A stretch of 36,341 bases of DNA from Ensifer adhaerens (GTDB lineage: Bacteria > Pseudomonadota > Alphaproteobacteria > Rhizobiales > Rhizobiaceae). Within the stretch, counting starts at the first letter, position 1, and every line of letters begins with the position of its first letter. Below are positions 24,165 through 32,949 of the stretch, one piece after another. The translations under genes were made by a program, and so were the position numbers. Where the stretch lies: NCBI RefSeq assembly GCF_002940685.1, contig NZ_PNFP01000032.1, forward strand, positions 1-36,341, written 5' to 3'. The notes beneath the pieces are model-generated. The model saw nothing but the letters and a program-made list of their open reading frames with translations, was not told the DNA's origin and made no database searches.

Positions 24165-24203
24165 TTGTCAAACTTTACAACAGTTCCTTGTAATGTTGTA
24201 ATG
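24165..24203. promoter_or_regulatory. Operator-like repeats in the aceA/regulator promoter
   Basis: TTACAACA (24175-24182) and TGTTGTAA (24194-24201) form a perfect inverted repeat with an 11-base spacer. TTGTCAAACTTTACAA (24165-24180) is an imperfect palindrome overlapping the left arm. TTGTAATG occurs twice in tandem (24188-24203). The cluster lies 80-120 bp upstream of aceA and overlaps the first possible start codon of the regulator (ATG 24201), as expected for autoregulation plus control of aceA. Confidence 0.6.
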
Positions 24204-25613
24204 CCCGTCATGGAAAAGCACGGTGTGTATCTCGGGCCGCGACTTCGAAGGCTCCGACGCGATCTGGGATTGACGCAGGCAGAGATGGCCGGAGATCTCG
24301 ATATCTCGCCATCGTACGTCGCTTTGATGGAGGGAAATCAGCGCCCCGTCACGGCGGAAACGCTCCTGCGTCTCGCCAAGGCCTATAAGATCGATTTTTC
24401 CGATTTTGCCAATGACGCCGGCCCTGACCTGGTTACACGCCTGCAGGGCGTTGTGAGGGACCCGATCCTCAGCGACGTCGACTTCGGGTCGTTGGAGATC
24501 GCCGATGTCGCCCACAGCTTTCCGGCATTCGCCGAAGCAATGTTGAGGCTCCATACCGCCTACAAGGAGGGGCAGTTCGCGCTCGCCGACAAACGCCAAT
24601 ATTCGTCAAATGGGGAGGGCGCGGGCCCCGGAGATCCGATAACCGCGGTCCGCAGCTTCTTGTCCGCGCGGCGGAACTTTTTTCCGGTGCTCGATGCGGC
24701 CTCTGAAAAACTCTCCGTCAGAATTGCAGAGAAAGGCGGTCTGATCGCCTATCTCGAAGCTGGACACAATCTCAAGGTCCGCCGTTTGCCTTCGGAGGTC
24801 ATGGTCGGCTCACTCCGGCGTCTGGACTGGCACCGCAAGGAGCTTTTGCTCAGCGAGGCGCTCGATCAATCGAGCCTGAACTTCCAGATCGCGTTGCAGC
24901 TTGCCTATCTGGAACTTGAGCCGGAAATTCAGTCGGCCGTCGATGAAGGAAACTTCGACACCCCGAATGCGGTACGGCTAGCCCATCGGGCGATTGCGGC
25001 TTACGCGGCCGCTGCGATTGTCATGCCATATGCGGCGTTCGCGAAAGCCGTCGAAAGCCGGCGCTACGACGTCGAGGTCCTCTCCCGGCAATTCAGCGTC
25101 AGTTTCGAACAGACCGCACACCGCCTCACCACGCTTCAAAAGCCTGGCCAGGAGCGTATACCGTTCTTTTTCATCAAGGTTGACGTCGCCGGCAACGTTT
25201 CAAAGCGGTTGAACAGCGGCGCCTTTCCGTTCGCCCGTCATGGCGGGGGCTGTCCGCTGTGGACGGTGCATCAGGTGTTCACAACTCCGAGGCGGGTTGT
25301 AACTCAGTGGCTGGAACTGCCGGACGGCCAGCGCTTCTTCTCAATCGCGCGGACCGTGCATGCCGGCGGGGGCCGTTATGGCCTCCCGAGTGTCGAGCGG
25401 GCGATTGCGATCGTCTGCGAGGCTCAATACGCAGATCGCCTCGTCTACAGTCGCAATCATCCACAGGCCGATGAACCCACGCCGATCGGCATCGCTTGCC
25501 AGCTCTGTCATCGCACAGGTTGCACGTCTCGATCGGAGCCTCCGATTGGTCGCCAGCTCCTTCCCGACAACTACCGTCGGACCGAGGCACCGTTTGGTTT
25601 CTCGGATGCCTGA
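24201..25613 (+). CDS. ScfR/RamB-like short-chain fatty-acyl regulator (XRE HTH + DUF2083)
   Basis: A 470-residue regulator. The XRE-type helix-turn-helix lies at about residues 8-65: LGPRLRRLRRDLGLTQAEMA then LDISPSYVALMEGNQRPVT. A central IrrE/ImmA-like domain follows (VRSFLSARRNFFPVLDAASE). The C-terminal DUF2083 part contains GGGCPLWTVHQVFTTP and a cysteine pair GIACQLCHRTGC. This architecture is that of RamB and ScfR proteins, which sense acyl-CoA status and control isocitrate lyase and acetate/propionate metabolism. It is divergent from aceA, the expected partner. The start is ATG 24201 or ATG 24210; the operator repeats overlap 24201, so 24210 is also plausible. Neither has a strong Shine-Dalgarno, suggesting low expression. 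Confidence 0.9.
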   Translation: MPVMEKHGVYLGPRLRRLRRDLGLTQAEMAGDLDISPSYVALMEGNQRPVTAETLLRLAKAYKIDFSDFANDAGPDLVTRLQGVVRDPILSDVDFGSLEIADVAHSFPAFAEAMLRLHTAYKEGQFALADKRQYSSNGEGAGPGDPITAVRSFLSARRNFFPVLDAASEKLSVRIAEKGGLIAYLEAGHNLKVRRLPSEVMVGSLRRLDWHRKELLLSEALDQSSLNFQIALQLAYLELEPEIQSAVDEGNFDTPNAVRLAHRAIAAYAAAAIVMPYAAFAKAVESRRYDVEVLSRQFSVSFEQTAHRLTTLQKPGQERIPFFFIKVDVAGNVSKRLNSGAFPFARHGGGCPLWTVHQVFTTPRRVVTQWLELPDGQRFFSIARTVHAGGGRYGLPSVERAIAIVCEAQYADRLVYSRNHPQADEPTPIGIACQLCHRTGCTSRSEPPIGRQLLPDNYRRTEAPFGFSDA

Positions 25614-25680
25614 AAGGCCGTGTGGATCGGATCTAGGCGCATAGCGCACCGATTACATCCGGCCGCTTCGCCAGCACCGA

Positions 25681-25914
25681 TCAGGCTCCGGCAACGTCTA
25701 TAGCTGTGGTTTGTTGAGGAGTAGGACGGAGCGCAATCGTTCCGTTGGGGCAGATGCTCTTGCGCCGGACGATGTGAGTTTCCAGATAGGCTTCGAAAGC
25801 GTCGACGGGTCGAGCGCTCATAGACGGTGACGTCGAAGCCGGCGCGGTGGAGCAGTGTTGCGGCAAACAATCCGCCAAGCGAGCCACCGACGATGATAAT
25901 GCGGGAGCGTGTCA
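25681..25914 (-). pseudogene. Chimeric remnant of an FAD-dependent oxidoreductase
   Basis: From the ATG at 25914 the minus strand reads MTRSRIIIVGGSLGGLFAAT then LLHRAGFDVTVYERS, the dinucleotide-binding fold of an FAD-dependent monooxygenase. At about 25815 the frame switches. In a second frame RPVDAFEAYLETHIVRRKS followed by ICPNGTIALRPTPQQ looks like the C-terminal tail of some other or the same protein, ending at 25681. An internal deletion of most of the enzyme best explains this. It has a Shine-Dalgarno (AGGAGATCGTC) and lies 27 bp downstream of the MFS gene, so it was once the second gene of that operon. Confidence 0.65.
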
Positions 25915-25941
25915 TGACGATCTCCTTCGTTTGGTGGGTGT

Positions 25942-27138
25942 TCAGTTCGCGCGCCGGCCCACGGCCCGAAGTTGAAGGACGGTGGCGACGAGGGAGAACC
26001 CGATACCGAGGGCGCTGACGGCGGACCATCCGCCGCCTTTCCAGGCCAGCATGGATGTGGCCGAGCCGAGGGCGCCGCCGAGGAACATCGATCCCATCAG
26101 CACGGTGTTGAGGCGAGCGCGGGCGGCCGGGTGCAACGCGAACACGATATGCTGGTTGGAGACCAAGGCGCCCTGCATGCCGAAATCGAGCAGGATGACG
26201 CCGACCATCAGGCCGATCAGCGAACTCCAGATGCCGAGCACGATCCAGGATGCGAGTGTCACGACCGCGCCGAGCATCACGGCGCCCGCTGCACCATGCT
26301 TGTCGGCGAAACGGCCGGCGAGCGGAGCCGCGAGAATTCCGACTGTGCCGAGCAGGCCGAAGAGGCCGGCGATATCTGCGCCCATGTCGAATGCGGGTTG
26401 CTCGAGGCGGAAGGCCAGGACGGTCCAGAAAACGGAGAACGCCGCAAACAGCGCTGCCTGCGTCACCGCGGCAAGGCGGAGCGCCGGGAACTCGACCCAG
26501 AGATGGCCGATGGAGCCTAGCAGATGACGATAGGCCATCTTCGTGTCCGGTGCGCTGCGCGGCAGGAGTGCTGCCATCAGGCCCGCGGCTGCCAGAGCGA
26601 TGGGCACGGCGAGCCAGAACATTTCCCGCCAGCCGGCATGGGCGGCGACGAAACCTGCGAGCGTGCGGCTCAGCAAAATGCCTGTGAGCAGTCCCGCCAT
26701 GACCGTGCCAACGGTTGCACCACGGCGTTCGGGTGCTGCCAGATGCGCGGCGAAGGGGACGATCTGTTGGGCAACGGTGGACACGAATCCGATCGCCAAC
26801 GAAGCGAGCAAGAGCGACAGCGCGCTTGGCGCAATGGCCGCAAGACCGAGCGCGGCCGCCAGCAGGGCGAATTGCGCGATGATCAGCCGGCGACGCTCGA
26901 CGAGATCGCCGAGCGGAACGAGGAGGAAGAGGCCGAGCGCGTAACCGAGTTGGGTCGCTGTCGGGATCGCGCTGGAGAGACTGCCGGGCAGCTCCCGCTG
27001 GACCACCGCCAGCATGGGCTGGCTGTAGTAGATATTGGCGACCGCGATCCCGGCTGCCGCCGCCATGGCGAAAGTCGAACCAAGACCGAGACGGTTCTTG
27101 GAATTTGCATCGTTGCCGGTGGCGTCTTGGACTGACAT
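25942..27138 (-). CDS. MFS transporter (drug/arabinose efflux type)
   Basis: A 398-residue, 12-span major facilitator. The start at 27138 is preceded by AGGAGGAGAT; a longer frame exists upstream but lacks support. Family features are [20 protein letters not shown] (the first span, typical of the YgaY/PmrA-like branch), [20 protein letters not shown] (the inter-span 2-3 MFS motif), [20 protein letters not shown] with the efflux-type motif, and [17 protein letters not shown] in the second half. A 7-bp GC-rich stem (27154-27160 / 27170-27176) lies in its 5' leader. It is divergent from a LysR gene that probably controls it. The substrate is unknown. Confidence 0.9.
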   Translation of the reverse strand: MSVQDATGNDANSKNRLGLGSTFAMAAAAGIAVANIYYSQPMLAVVQRELPGSLSSAIPTATQLGYALGLFLLVPLGDLVERRRLIIAQFALLAAALGLAAIAPSALSLLLASLAIGFVSTVAQQIVPFAAHLAAPERRGATVGTVMAGLLTGILLSRTLAGFVAAHAGWREMFWLAVPIALAAAGLMAALLPRSAPDTKMAYRHLLGSIGHLWVEFPALRLAAVTQAALFAAFSVFWTVLAFRLEQPAFDMGADIAGLFGLLGTVGILAAPLAGRFADKHGAAGAVMLGAVVTLASWIVLGIWSSLIGLMVGVILLDFGMQGALVSNQHIVFALHPAARARLNTVLMGSMFLGGALGSATSMLAWKGGGWSAVSALGIGFSLVATVLQLRAVGRRAN

Positions 27139-27266
27139 GGGCCATCTCCTCCTGCCTCCCCGGCTGGGCGGGAGGCCAAATGAATGTCGATGGCCAGAAA
27201 ATACGGACCCGGCGAGATTGTTATAGTGGCGCAGCTGGATAGGGCTGTGTATCAATATTCGTTACG

Positions 27267-28172
27267 ATGGATTTCGATGCACTGACCCTTTTAATTGAGA
27301 CGACCACCGCCGGCAGTCTGGCGGAGGCGGCGCGCCGACTACGGCTTTCGCCGATGAAGGCTACGCGGCTAATTTCCGGGCTTGAGGAAGAGCTGGGTGT
27401 TCGTCTCCTCCACCGCACCACCCGAGCACTCTCCCTGACGGATGATGGGCTTGCTTTCCTGCCCCATGCGAAGGTGCTTCTGGACGAGCGCGCAGCGGCT
27501 CTAGCGAGTGTGCAAGGCGCCGGTGTCCAGCCCACAGGCCTGTTGCGGCTCAGCGCCTCGTTGGCCTTCGGCCGGCAGGTTGCTGCCCCTTTGGTCGTCG
27601 ACTTCATGCGAGCCTGGCCGCAGGTGCAGGTCGATCTGAAATTGACCGACACGGTCATCGACATCGTGGCCGATGGCATCGACCTCGCCATCCGCATCGC
27701 GGAGCTGCGCGACAGTGACCTGATCGCGCGACGGGTGGCCGACAATCCCCGCCTACTCGTCGCCTCCCCCGCCTATATCGAGCAGTTCGGCGCGCCGGCT
27801 TCATTATCAGACCTCTCACGCCATGAATGTCTCACCAACACTGCCATGGCGCATTGGTCCTTTCGATCACAGGGTCGGAGCCGGGTGATAAAGGTGGGCG
27901 GACGTTTCACGGCCAATTCGATCGATGCGATCCACGAGGCCTGTCGTGGTGGCCTCGGAATTGGCTATCTGTCTCGCTGGGATGTTGCGGCAGACCTTGC
28001 CAACGGTGCGTTGCGGGAGATCTCACTCGGCGATGCGGCACCCGAGCCGCTCGCCATCTGGGCTGTCTATCCCAGCCGCCACATGGTGCCGGCGAAAGTC
28101 AAATTCTTCATTGACGCACTAGCGGAACGACTGAAGAGCGCCGGTTACCTCTCCGCATCTTCGAACCGATAG
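27267..28172 (+). CDS. LysR-family transcriptional regulator
   Basis: A 301-residue LysR regulator. The HTH is at residues 2-60: ALTLLIETTTAGSLAEAARR then LRLSPMKATRLISGLEEELG and VRLLHRTTRALSLTDDG. The effector domain contains PTGLLRLSASLAFGRQVAAP, DIVADGIDLAIRIAELRDSD and GRFTANSIDAIHEACRGGLG followed by IGYLSRWDV. This is the CrgA/AaeR-like branch that typically represses a neighbouring divergent transporter. The start codon ATG 27267 lies 129 bp from the MFS start. Targets are inferred from position only. Confidence 0.9.
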   Translation: MDFDALTLLIETTTAGSLAEAARRLRLSPMKATRLISGLEEELGVRLLHRTTRALSLTDDGLAFLPHAKVLLDERAAALASVQGAGVQPTGLLRLSASLAFGRQVAAPLVVDFMRAWPQVQVDLKLTDTVIDIVADGIDLAIRIAELRDSDLIARRVADNPRLLVASPAYIEQFGAPASLSDLSRHECLTNTAMAHWSFRSQGRSRVIKVGGRFTANSIDAIHEACRGGLGIGYLSRWDVAADLANGALREISLGDAAPEPLAIWAVYPSRHMVPAKVKFFIDALAERLKSAGYLSASSNR

Positions 28173-28911
28173 CGCTCCGCGAAGCTGGGCGCATCGTCAA
28201 CGCTTGGATATTCGCGCGCCAGCGCAGTCGTGGTTGATCTCCCAAAAGCGGGCGGCTGGAAAACTCGCGACCTGCGGCGCGGGATCGGTCCTCGACGCGC
28301 CGGAACGTCTGCAGGCGTGATGGTCAGAAGGGCGTATCCCGGACGGCCATCAGCAATCTCAAATCGCCGCAGTCCCGATGATGGACGCCGCCAATCCGCA
28401 GAGGCCGAGAAACAGCAGATCGGCCCGACACCCTTCGCAGATACGGGCGGTTGTCGGGGTGATCTCCACCGCCGGGCCGAGGTTCTTGTCCCCTGGTTCT
28501 TGGCCGTGGTCTCCGGGATGTCCTATCTGGCGCCGATGCCGCCGACGTTCTGCCGCGCCAGTACGCAGTCGTGGTTATGCGATCAGCGCTTCTCCAGCAG
28601 GTGTCGGCAGCATAGTCTCGCCGTGCCCCTCTACGCCCAGAGTTCCGCCGCATCCTTCAAAGCTGGGGATGCGCGACTGCCCCGCCTTCGCGCGGGGCTC
28701 TCTTCTTGGTCTGTTCCCATTTCGTGCGTGCATGTGCAGGATCGCATAATGTATCGACTGGAAAGGCGCGCGTTCGTCGTGCGCGCGACGACCAGAGCCC
28801 CCGCCTGGATGGACGCGGAGCGGCCGGTATCTGCGTATCTCCATAGGATCGCCACCACGACCTGCGAATTGCCAGACCTTGGAGGCTGTATTCAACTCAC
28901 GTCACTGCCGA
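28173..28911. other. 740-bp region without a convincing gene; probably decayed sequence
   Basis: Frames are present on both strands but none has a good start, ribosome-binding site and coherent protein. On the minus strand two short stretches look residually coding. One ends at 28145 (EIADGRPGYALLTITPADVP ... ALAREYPSVDDAPSFAERYR). The other ends at about 28349 (EITPTTARICEGCRADLLFL then GLCGLAASIIGTAAI). They are in different frames, and the first overlaps the LysR 3' end. A GC-rich hairpin CCCCGC/GCGGGG lies near 28680. No family is recognised. Confidence 0.4.
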
Positions 28912-29949
28912 TCAACGAAAGGCCAACTGAACCTTCATGGCTTGGCTGCGGTCGCCGGCCAGATCGAAGGCCTCGACGACGCGGTCGACTGGATAGGTAT
29001 GGCTGATTAGTGGGGAGAGGTCGACGCGCTGGCTCGAGATGAGGCCGACGGCCTCGCCGAATTCGGCATCGAAGCGGAAACTGCCGACAACGACCAGTTC
29101 CTTCGTGACGACAGAAGGAAGCGGGAAGGTAATCGCGCCGCCAAGGCCGACTGCAACCAGCGTGCCGCGCGGGCGAAGGCACTCGGTGGCGGTGGCGACC
29201 GCCGCCGGATGGCCGGAACAGTCGAAAGCAACATCGATCCGCCCTTCGCCGGCTTTGTAGCGGTCGAGGCCGGTGGAATCCGAGCCGTTGATGACGATCT
29301 CGTCGGCGCCGAGGCGTTCGGCGACCTTCAGAGGTTCGGCGACGACATCACAGGCAATGACCCGTTGTGCGCCGGCAAGCCGGGCGGCGGCTATGGTCAG
29401 GCAGCCGATGGGGCCACAGCCCGAAACGAGCACCGTCTTGCCGAGGAGGGACCCTGCCTGCTTGACGGCGTGCAGGCAAACCGCGAAGGGTTCGGCAAGC
29501 GCCGCAAGCCCGGCATCGACTCCGGGGCCGACCGGATGGAGCAAATGCGCCGGAACGATCAGTGCCTCGCGGAAAAGCCCTTGCGCATGGGGAAAGCGCA
29601 TGGCGCTGCCGCGGAACAGCATGTCGTTGCAGTGGTTGCGAAAGCCGCGCTGGCACTCCTCGCAGCGGCCGCAGGGCAGCGACGGATTGATGGCGACAAG
29701 ATCGCCGGCCGCAAGCCCGGTCACATCCTTGCCGAGCGCGGCGACGGTGCCGGATGCCTCATGGCCGAGGATCATCGGTTCGCGCAGGCGCACGGTGCCG
29801 AAGCCGCCATTGTGGTAATAGTGGAGGTCCGAACCGCAGATGCCGCCGGCGGCGACATGGACGAGAACCTCGCCTTCGCCGGGGCCGGCCTCGTCGGGAC
29901 GATCCTCCAGCCGGAGGTCATGGGCTGCATGGGCGACGACGGTGCGCAT
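28912..29949 (-). CDS. Zinc-dependent sugar-acid dehydrogenase (L-idonate 5-dehydrogenase-like)
   Basis: A 345-residue medium-chain, zinc-dependent NAD(P) dehydrogenase. Catalytic zinc ligands are C38 (GGICGSDLHYY), H63 and E64 (LGHEASG). The structural zinc lobe has C93, C96, C99 and C107 (CGRCEECQRGFRNHC). The Rossmann fold has VLVSGCGPIG. ICGSDLHYYHNGGFG is typical of IdnD-like enzymes, which oxidise L-idonate to 5-ketogluconate. The start at 29949 (GAGGAGACTTGCG upstream) is chosen over an in-frame ATG five codons earlier. It is the last gene of a three-gene minus-strand operon, beginning 11 bp after the SDR stop. Sugar-acid specificity beyond this is inferred. Confidence 0.88.
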   Translation of the reverse strand: MRTVVAHAAHDLRLEDRPDEAGPGEGEVLVHVAAGGICGSDLHYYHNGGFGTVRLREPMILGHEASGTVAALGKDVTGLAAGDLVAINPSLPCGRCEECQRGFRNHCNDMLFRGSAMRFPHAQGLFREALIVPAHLLHPVGPGVDAGLAALAEPFAVCLHAVKQAGSLLGKTVLVSGCGPIGCLTIAAARLAGAQRVIACDVVAEPLKVAERLGADEIVINGSDSTGLDRYKAGEGRIDVAFDCSGHPAAVATATECLRPRGTLVAVGLGGAITFPLPSVVTKELVVVGSFRFDAEFGEAVGLISSQRVDLSPLISHTYPVDRVVEAFDLAGDRSQAMKVQLAFR

Positions 29950-29960
29950 CGCAAGTCTCC

Positions 29961-30728
29961 TCAAAGAACCGACAGCATGCCGCCGTCGACGAAGATCATC
30001 TGGCCGTTGACGTAGTCGGAGGCCGGTGCGGAAAGGAACACGGCGGCGCCCACCAGTTCTTCCGGCTTACCCCAGCGCGCGGCGGGCGTGCGGCCCTTTA
30101 CCCAGGCGTCGAATTGCGGATTGTTGATCAGCGCCTCGTTCATGTCAGTCAGCATGTAGCCGGGGCCGATGGCGTTGGCCTGGATGCCGTCCTTGGCCCA
30201 TTCAGCGGCCATGCCCTTGGTCAGCATCTTCACTCCGCCCTTGGCCACCGTATAGGGGATGACGGTGGCGCGGGCGAGCTCGCTGGTCAGCGAACCGATA
30301 TTGACAATCTTGCCGTAGCCGCGTGGGATCATGCGGCGGGCGGCCTCGCGGCCGATCAGGAAGGCGCTGGTGAGGTTGGTGTCGATGACGCGCTGCCAGT
30401 CGGCAAGCGCAAGCTCGACCATCGGCTGGCGATGCTGGATGCCGGCATTGTTGACGAGGATATCGATCGCCAGCCCCTCAGCATCGAAGCGCTCGAAGGT
30501 GCGGACGACATCGGCCTCGCTGGTCACGTCGAAGGCGGCCTCGAAGACGGTGTAGCCGTCGGCGCGCATGGCATTCGCCGCCTCTGCGACCGCCTCTGCC
30601 GAACGACCGTTCAGCACGATTTGCGCGCCCGCGTCGCCCAGTCCGCGGGCGATGGCGTTGCCGAGGCCGCGCGTCGAGCCGGTCACGAGGGCGGTGCGGC
30701 CGTAAAGGTCGAAAAGCCGGTTGGTCAT
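29961..30728 (-). CDS. SDR oxidoreductase (gluconate 5-dehydrogenase-like)
   Basis: A 255-residue short-chain dehydrogenase. The cofactor motif is TGSTRGLG (residues 16-23), NNAG follows at 93-96, and the catalytic N118, S146, Y159 and K163 (YTVAK) are all present. The C-terminus RWGKPEELVGAAVFLSAPAS then DYVNGQMIFVDGGM is typical. GIQHRQPMVEL and GSLTSELARATVIPYTVAKG match gluconate 5-dehydrogenase (IdnO) proteins, which reduce 5-ketogluconate to gluconate. The start at 30728 has AAGGAG upstream. It lies between the dehydratase (10 bp upstream) and the zinc dehydrogenase. Together the dehydrogenases could interconvert epimeric hexonates through a keto intermediate. Confidence 0.88.
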   Translation of the reverse strand: MTNRLFDLYGRTALVTGSTRGLGNAIARGLGDAGAQIVLNGRSAEAVAEAANAMRADGYTVFEAAFDVTSEADVVRTFERFDAEGLAIDILVNNAGIQHRQPMVELALADWQRVIDTNLTSAFLIGREAARRMIPRGYGKIVNIGSLTSELARATVIPYTVAKGGVKMLTKGMAAEWAKDGIQANAIGPGYMLTDMNEALINNPQFDAWVKGRTPAARWGKPEELVGAAVFLSAPASDYVNGQMIFVDGGMLSVL

Positions 30729-30738
30729 GGCGGGCTCC

Positions 30739-31938
30739 TTACAGTTCGGACTTGCGACAAGTGAGGTCGGCACGCTCGAAGACGGCGGGCAGGAGGTCGA
30801 CACCGAGGCCGGGACCATCCATCGGCAGGACATAGCCGTCCTTGATGGTCGGAACGACCGTCACCAGTTCCTTGTACCAACCGGTATAGAAGGCGCGCAC
30901 GGATTCCTGGATCAGCGTGTTCGGCTGGCTGAAGGAGGCGTGGATGGCTGCGGCGAAGCCGACCGGGCCGGTGCAATCATGCGGGGCGAAGGGGCGGTGA
31001 TAGGTATCTGCGAGCGCCGCGATCTTGCGGCCTTCCGTCAGGCCGCCCGTCCAGCAGAGGTCCACCATGGCGATATGCGTGGCGTCGCGCTCCAGCATGT
31101 CCTTGTAGGGGAAGCGCGAGCCGAGTGTTTCGCTGGCGCAGACCCAGACATCCGTCGAGGCGGCATATTCGGCCAGCGCTTGCGGCGAATTCATTCGGAT
31201 CGGATCTTCGTACCAGGTCGGCGCGTAGGGTTCGAGCGCGCGCGCGATCTTCTTGGCGGTCGGCAGATTCCAGAGCGAGTGGAACTCGACCATGATCTCC
31301 ATGCGGTCGCCGACGCGCTTGCGGATCTTCTCGAAGGGCTCGATCGCCGTCTTCATCTGCTCGGCGGAGATGAAGAGGCCGCGGTTTTCTTGAGCGGCCG
31401 GATCGAAGGGCCAGATCTTCATGGCGGAAATGCCGTTTTCGAGCAGGTTCTCCGCCAACGCCCCGGCATCCGTCATGAAGCTGGCGAGGTCCTCGTAGGG
31501 ACCTTCGGCAGCGCCGAGGTTCCAGGTGTCGACGGGGCGGATGTTATTGCTGCGGACATAACCGTAACCGGCGCAGGTGTTGTAGACGCGCAGCTTGTCT
31601 GTGCACAGTCCGCCGAGCATCTGGTGGACCGGCTGGTCGCAAACCTTGCCGAACAGGTCCCACAGCGCGATGTCGATGGCCGAGGCCGCGCGGTATTCCG
31701 CACCCGTCGAGGACTGCGCCATCGGCAGATCGGTCATGACCCGGTTCAGCGCCTCGACACGCAGCGGGTCCTGTCCGAGAAGGCGCGCTGCCAGCGTATC
31801 GTGGATGTGGGCCTCGACGGCGCCGGCGCCATAGAAGGTTTCGCCAAGGCCGATCGTGCCGGCGTCCGTGTGGACGCGAACCCAAAGGACATTGGCGAAT
31901 TCCTCGGTGCGCAACGTTTCCAATGCCGTGATCTTCAC
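30739..31938 (-). CDS. Enolase-superfamily sugar-acid dehydratase (mandelate racemase/MLE type)
   Basis: A 399-residue enolase-superfamily enzyme. GTG at 31938 follows the strong CGGAGGAGGAACAG Shine-Dalgarno. The N-terminal capping domain (KITALETLRTEEFANVLWVR) is followed by the barrel. Metal ligands are E218 (MVEFH), E244 (YEDP) and E270 (ASETLG). The base candidates are the His-Asp dyad H320 (APHDCTGP) and D293 (VDLCWTGG). K174 (MKIWPFD) is the single lysine where mandelate racemase has KxK. This pattern suggests an acid-sugar dehydratase giving a 2-keto-3-deoxy acid. With the IdnD/IdnO-like genes and the TRAP transporter it probably acts on a hexonate such as an idonate, gulonate or galactonate; specificity is undetermined. 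Confidence 0.88.
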   Translation of the reverse strand: MKITALETLRTEEFANVLWVRVHTDAGTIGLGETFYGAGAVEAHIHDTLAARLLGQDPLRVEALNRVMTDLPMAQSSTGAEYRAASAIDIALWDLFGKVCDQPVHQMLGGLCTDKLRVYNTCAGYGYVRSNNIRPVDTWNLGAAEGPYEDLASFMTDAGALAENLLENGISAMKIWPFDPAAQENRGLFISAEQMKTAIEPFEKIRKRVGDRMEIMVEFHSLWNLPTAKKIARALEPYAPTWYEDPIRMNSPQALAEYAASTDVWVCASETLGSRFPYKDMLERDATHIAMVDLCWTGGLTEGRKIAALADTYHRPFAPHDCTGPVGFAAAIHASFSQPNTLIQESVRAFYTGWYKELVTVVPTIKDGYVLPMDGPGLGVDLLPAVFERADLTCRKSEL

Positions 31939-32002
31939 CTGTTCCTCCTCCGTGCCCGTCCGCAAACACCGATGCGGCGGCCACGCGCCCATTTCAGAAA
32001 TC

Positions 32003-32046
32003 ATGTCCAACGCAATTGACATGCGATGATATTTTGTGAAATATCA
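32003..32046. promoter_or_regulatory. Operator-like palindromes between the catabolic operon and its GntR regulator
   Basis: TGATATTT-TGTG-AAATATCA (32027-32046) is a perfect 8-bp dyad. ATGTC (32003-32007) and GACAT (32018-32022) form a second, looser dyad. They lie 45-100 bp upstream of the regulator start and about 65-108 bp upstream of the dehydratase start. This suits a GntR/FadR-family dimer controlling both directions. Confidence 0.55.
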
Positions 32047-32091
32047 CAGCACGATTGCAATAGCCCTCGGGAAAGTTTTTTGCAAGAGACG

Positions 32092-32907
32092 ATGCGGGTG
32101 GAAAAAGAAGATAAAACGCGAAGCACGTCGCCCGCCGGCATGGAAGGGGTGTGGTCGCTTGAGCTGAGCCGCGATCTGACGACGGTCGCCTATGAGCGCA
32201 TCGAGGAGCTCTTCGTTACGATGCGGATCGCGCCGGGCGAGGAAATCCGTACGCAGGACCTTCAGGCCATGGTAGATCTTGGTCGCACGCCGGTCCATCA
32301 GGCGGTGCGTCGCCTTGCTGCCGAAACGCTTCTGGAGATTCGTCCGCGTAATGGGCTACGTGTCACGCCGATCGACCTTTCGCGTGAGAAGCGTCTGGCC
32401 GAACTGCGCCGTGACCTTAACCGTTTCGTGACATCGACCGCCATCCGCAACATAACGGCCAATGACCGAGCGGCTTTGCACTATCTACGTCGCAAGCTCG
32501 CCGCTGAGCTTGACGAGCTGTCGCTGGACGCTTTCAACGCCATCGACAAATCCTTCGACCGACTGGTGATCCGCGCATCCGGCGAGCGCTTTCTTGATCG
32601 TGTGCTAAGCCCCTTGCACGCCATCGCACGCCGCATCGGCTTCCTGCATATCAACCAAATCAGCGGCCGTGATGGTATCGTCGGCAGTGCCGAGCGGCAT
32701 CTTGCAATAATGGACTTCATCCTCGCGGGTGAGGAGGATAAGGCGTGCGCCGCGTCAGATGAGCTGGTGGGATACGGCATCGGGATGCTGCGGGAGCTGG
32801 AAGAGCAGGTTGATCCGGCATTGCTAGACGTTCGGTTTTCCGTTCGTTCCAGCAAGACGTCATGGACAGCGCCGGAGGCTGACCAAGGCAAGCCAGCCAC
32901 GAGCTAA
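32092..32907 (+). CDS. GntR/FadR-family transcriptional regulator
   Basis: A 271-residue regulator with an N-terminal winged HTH: VAYERIEELFVTMRIAPGEE, IRTQDLQAMVDLGRTPVHQA and VRRLAAETLLEIRPRNGLRV. A helical FCD-type C-terminal domain follows (SFDRLVIRASGERFLDRVLS, SAERHLAIMDFILAGEEDKA). The start at 32092 (MRVEKEDK) is a compromise with a weak AAGAGA Shine-Dalgarno; ATG 32140 (MEGVWSLE) is also possible. It is divergent from the dehydratase operon and followed 42 bp later by the TRAP genes. It most likely represses both arms until a sugar acid or its keto-deoxy product binds. Confidence 0.88.
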   Translation: MRVEKEDKTRSTSPAGMEGVWSLELSRDLTTVAYERIEELFVTMRIAPGEEIRTQDLQAMVDLGRTPVHQAVRRLAAETLLEIRPRNGLRVTPIDLSREKRLAELRRDLNRFVTSTAIRNITANDRAALHYLRRKLAAELDELSLDAFNAIDKSFDRLVIRASGERFLDRVLSPLHAIARRIGFLHINQISGRDGIVGSAERHLAIMDFILAGEEDKACAASDELVGYGIGMLRELEEQVDPALLDVRFSVRSSKTSWTAPEADQGKPATS

Positions 32908-32949
32908 CAATCGAAAAGCCAAGTCGGATACTCACGGGAGGAGTTTAAT

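Noticed and set aside
25571..27145. A 524-codon minus-strand frame covering the MFS gene and the pseudogene.
   Set aside because: It is the Arg-rich shadow of the MFS transporter in another frame. It contains the true FAD-oxidoreductase start only because the frames coincide at 25914.
28230..29006. A long plus-strand frame (about 258 codons) between the LysR gene and the dehydrogenase.
   Set aside because: It overlaps the 3' end of the real minus-strand dehydrogenase. Its product is Arg/Ser/Pro/Trp-rich without any motif, and its start lacks a Shine-Dalgarno.
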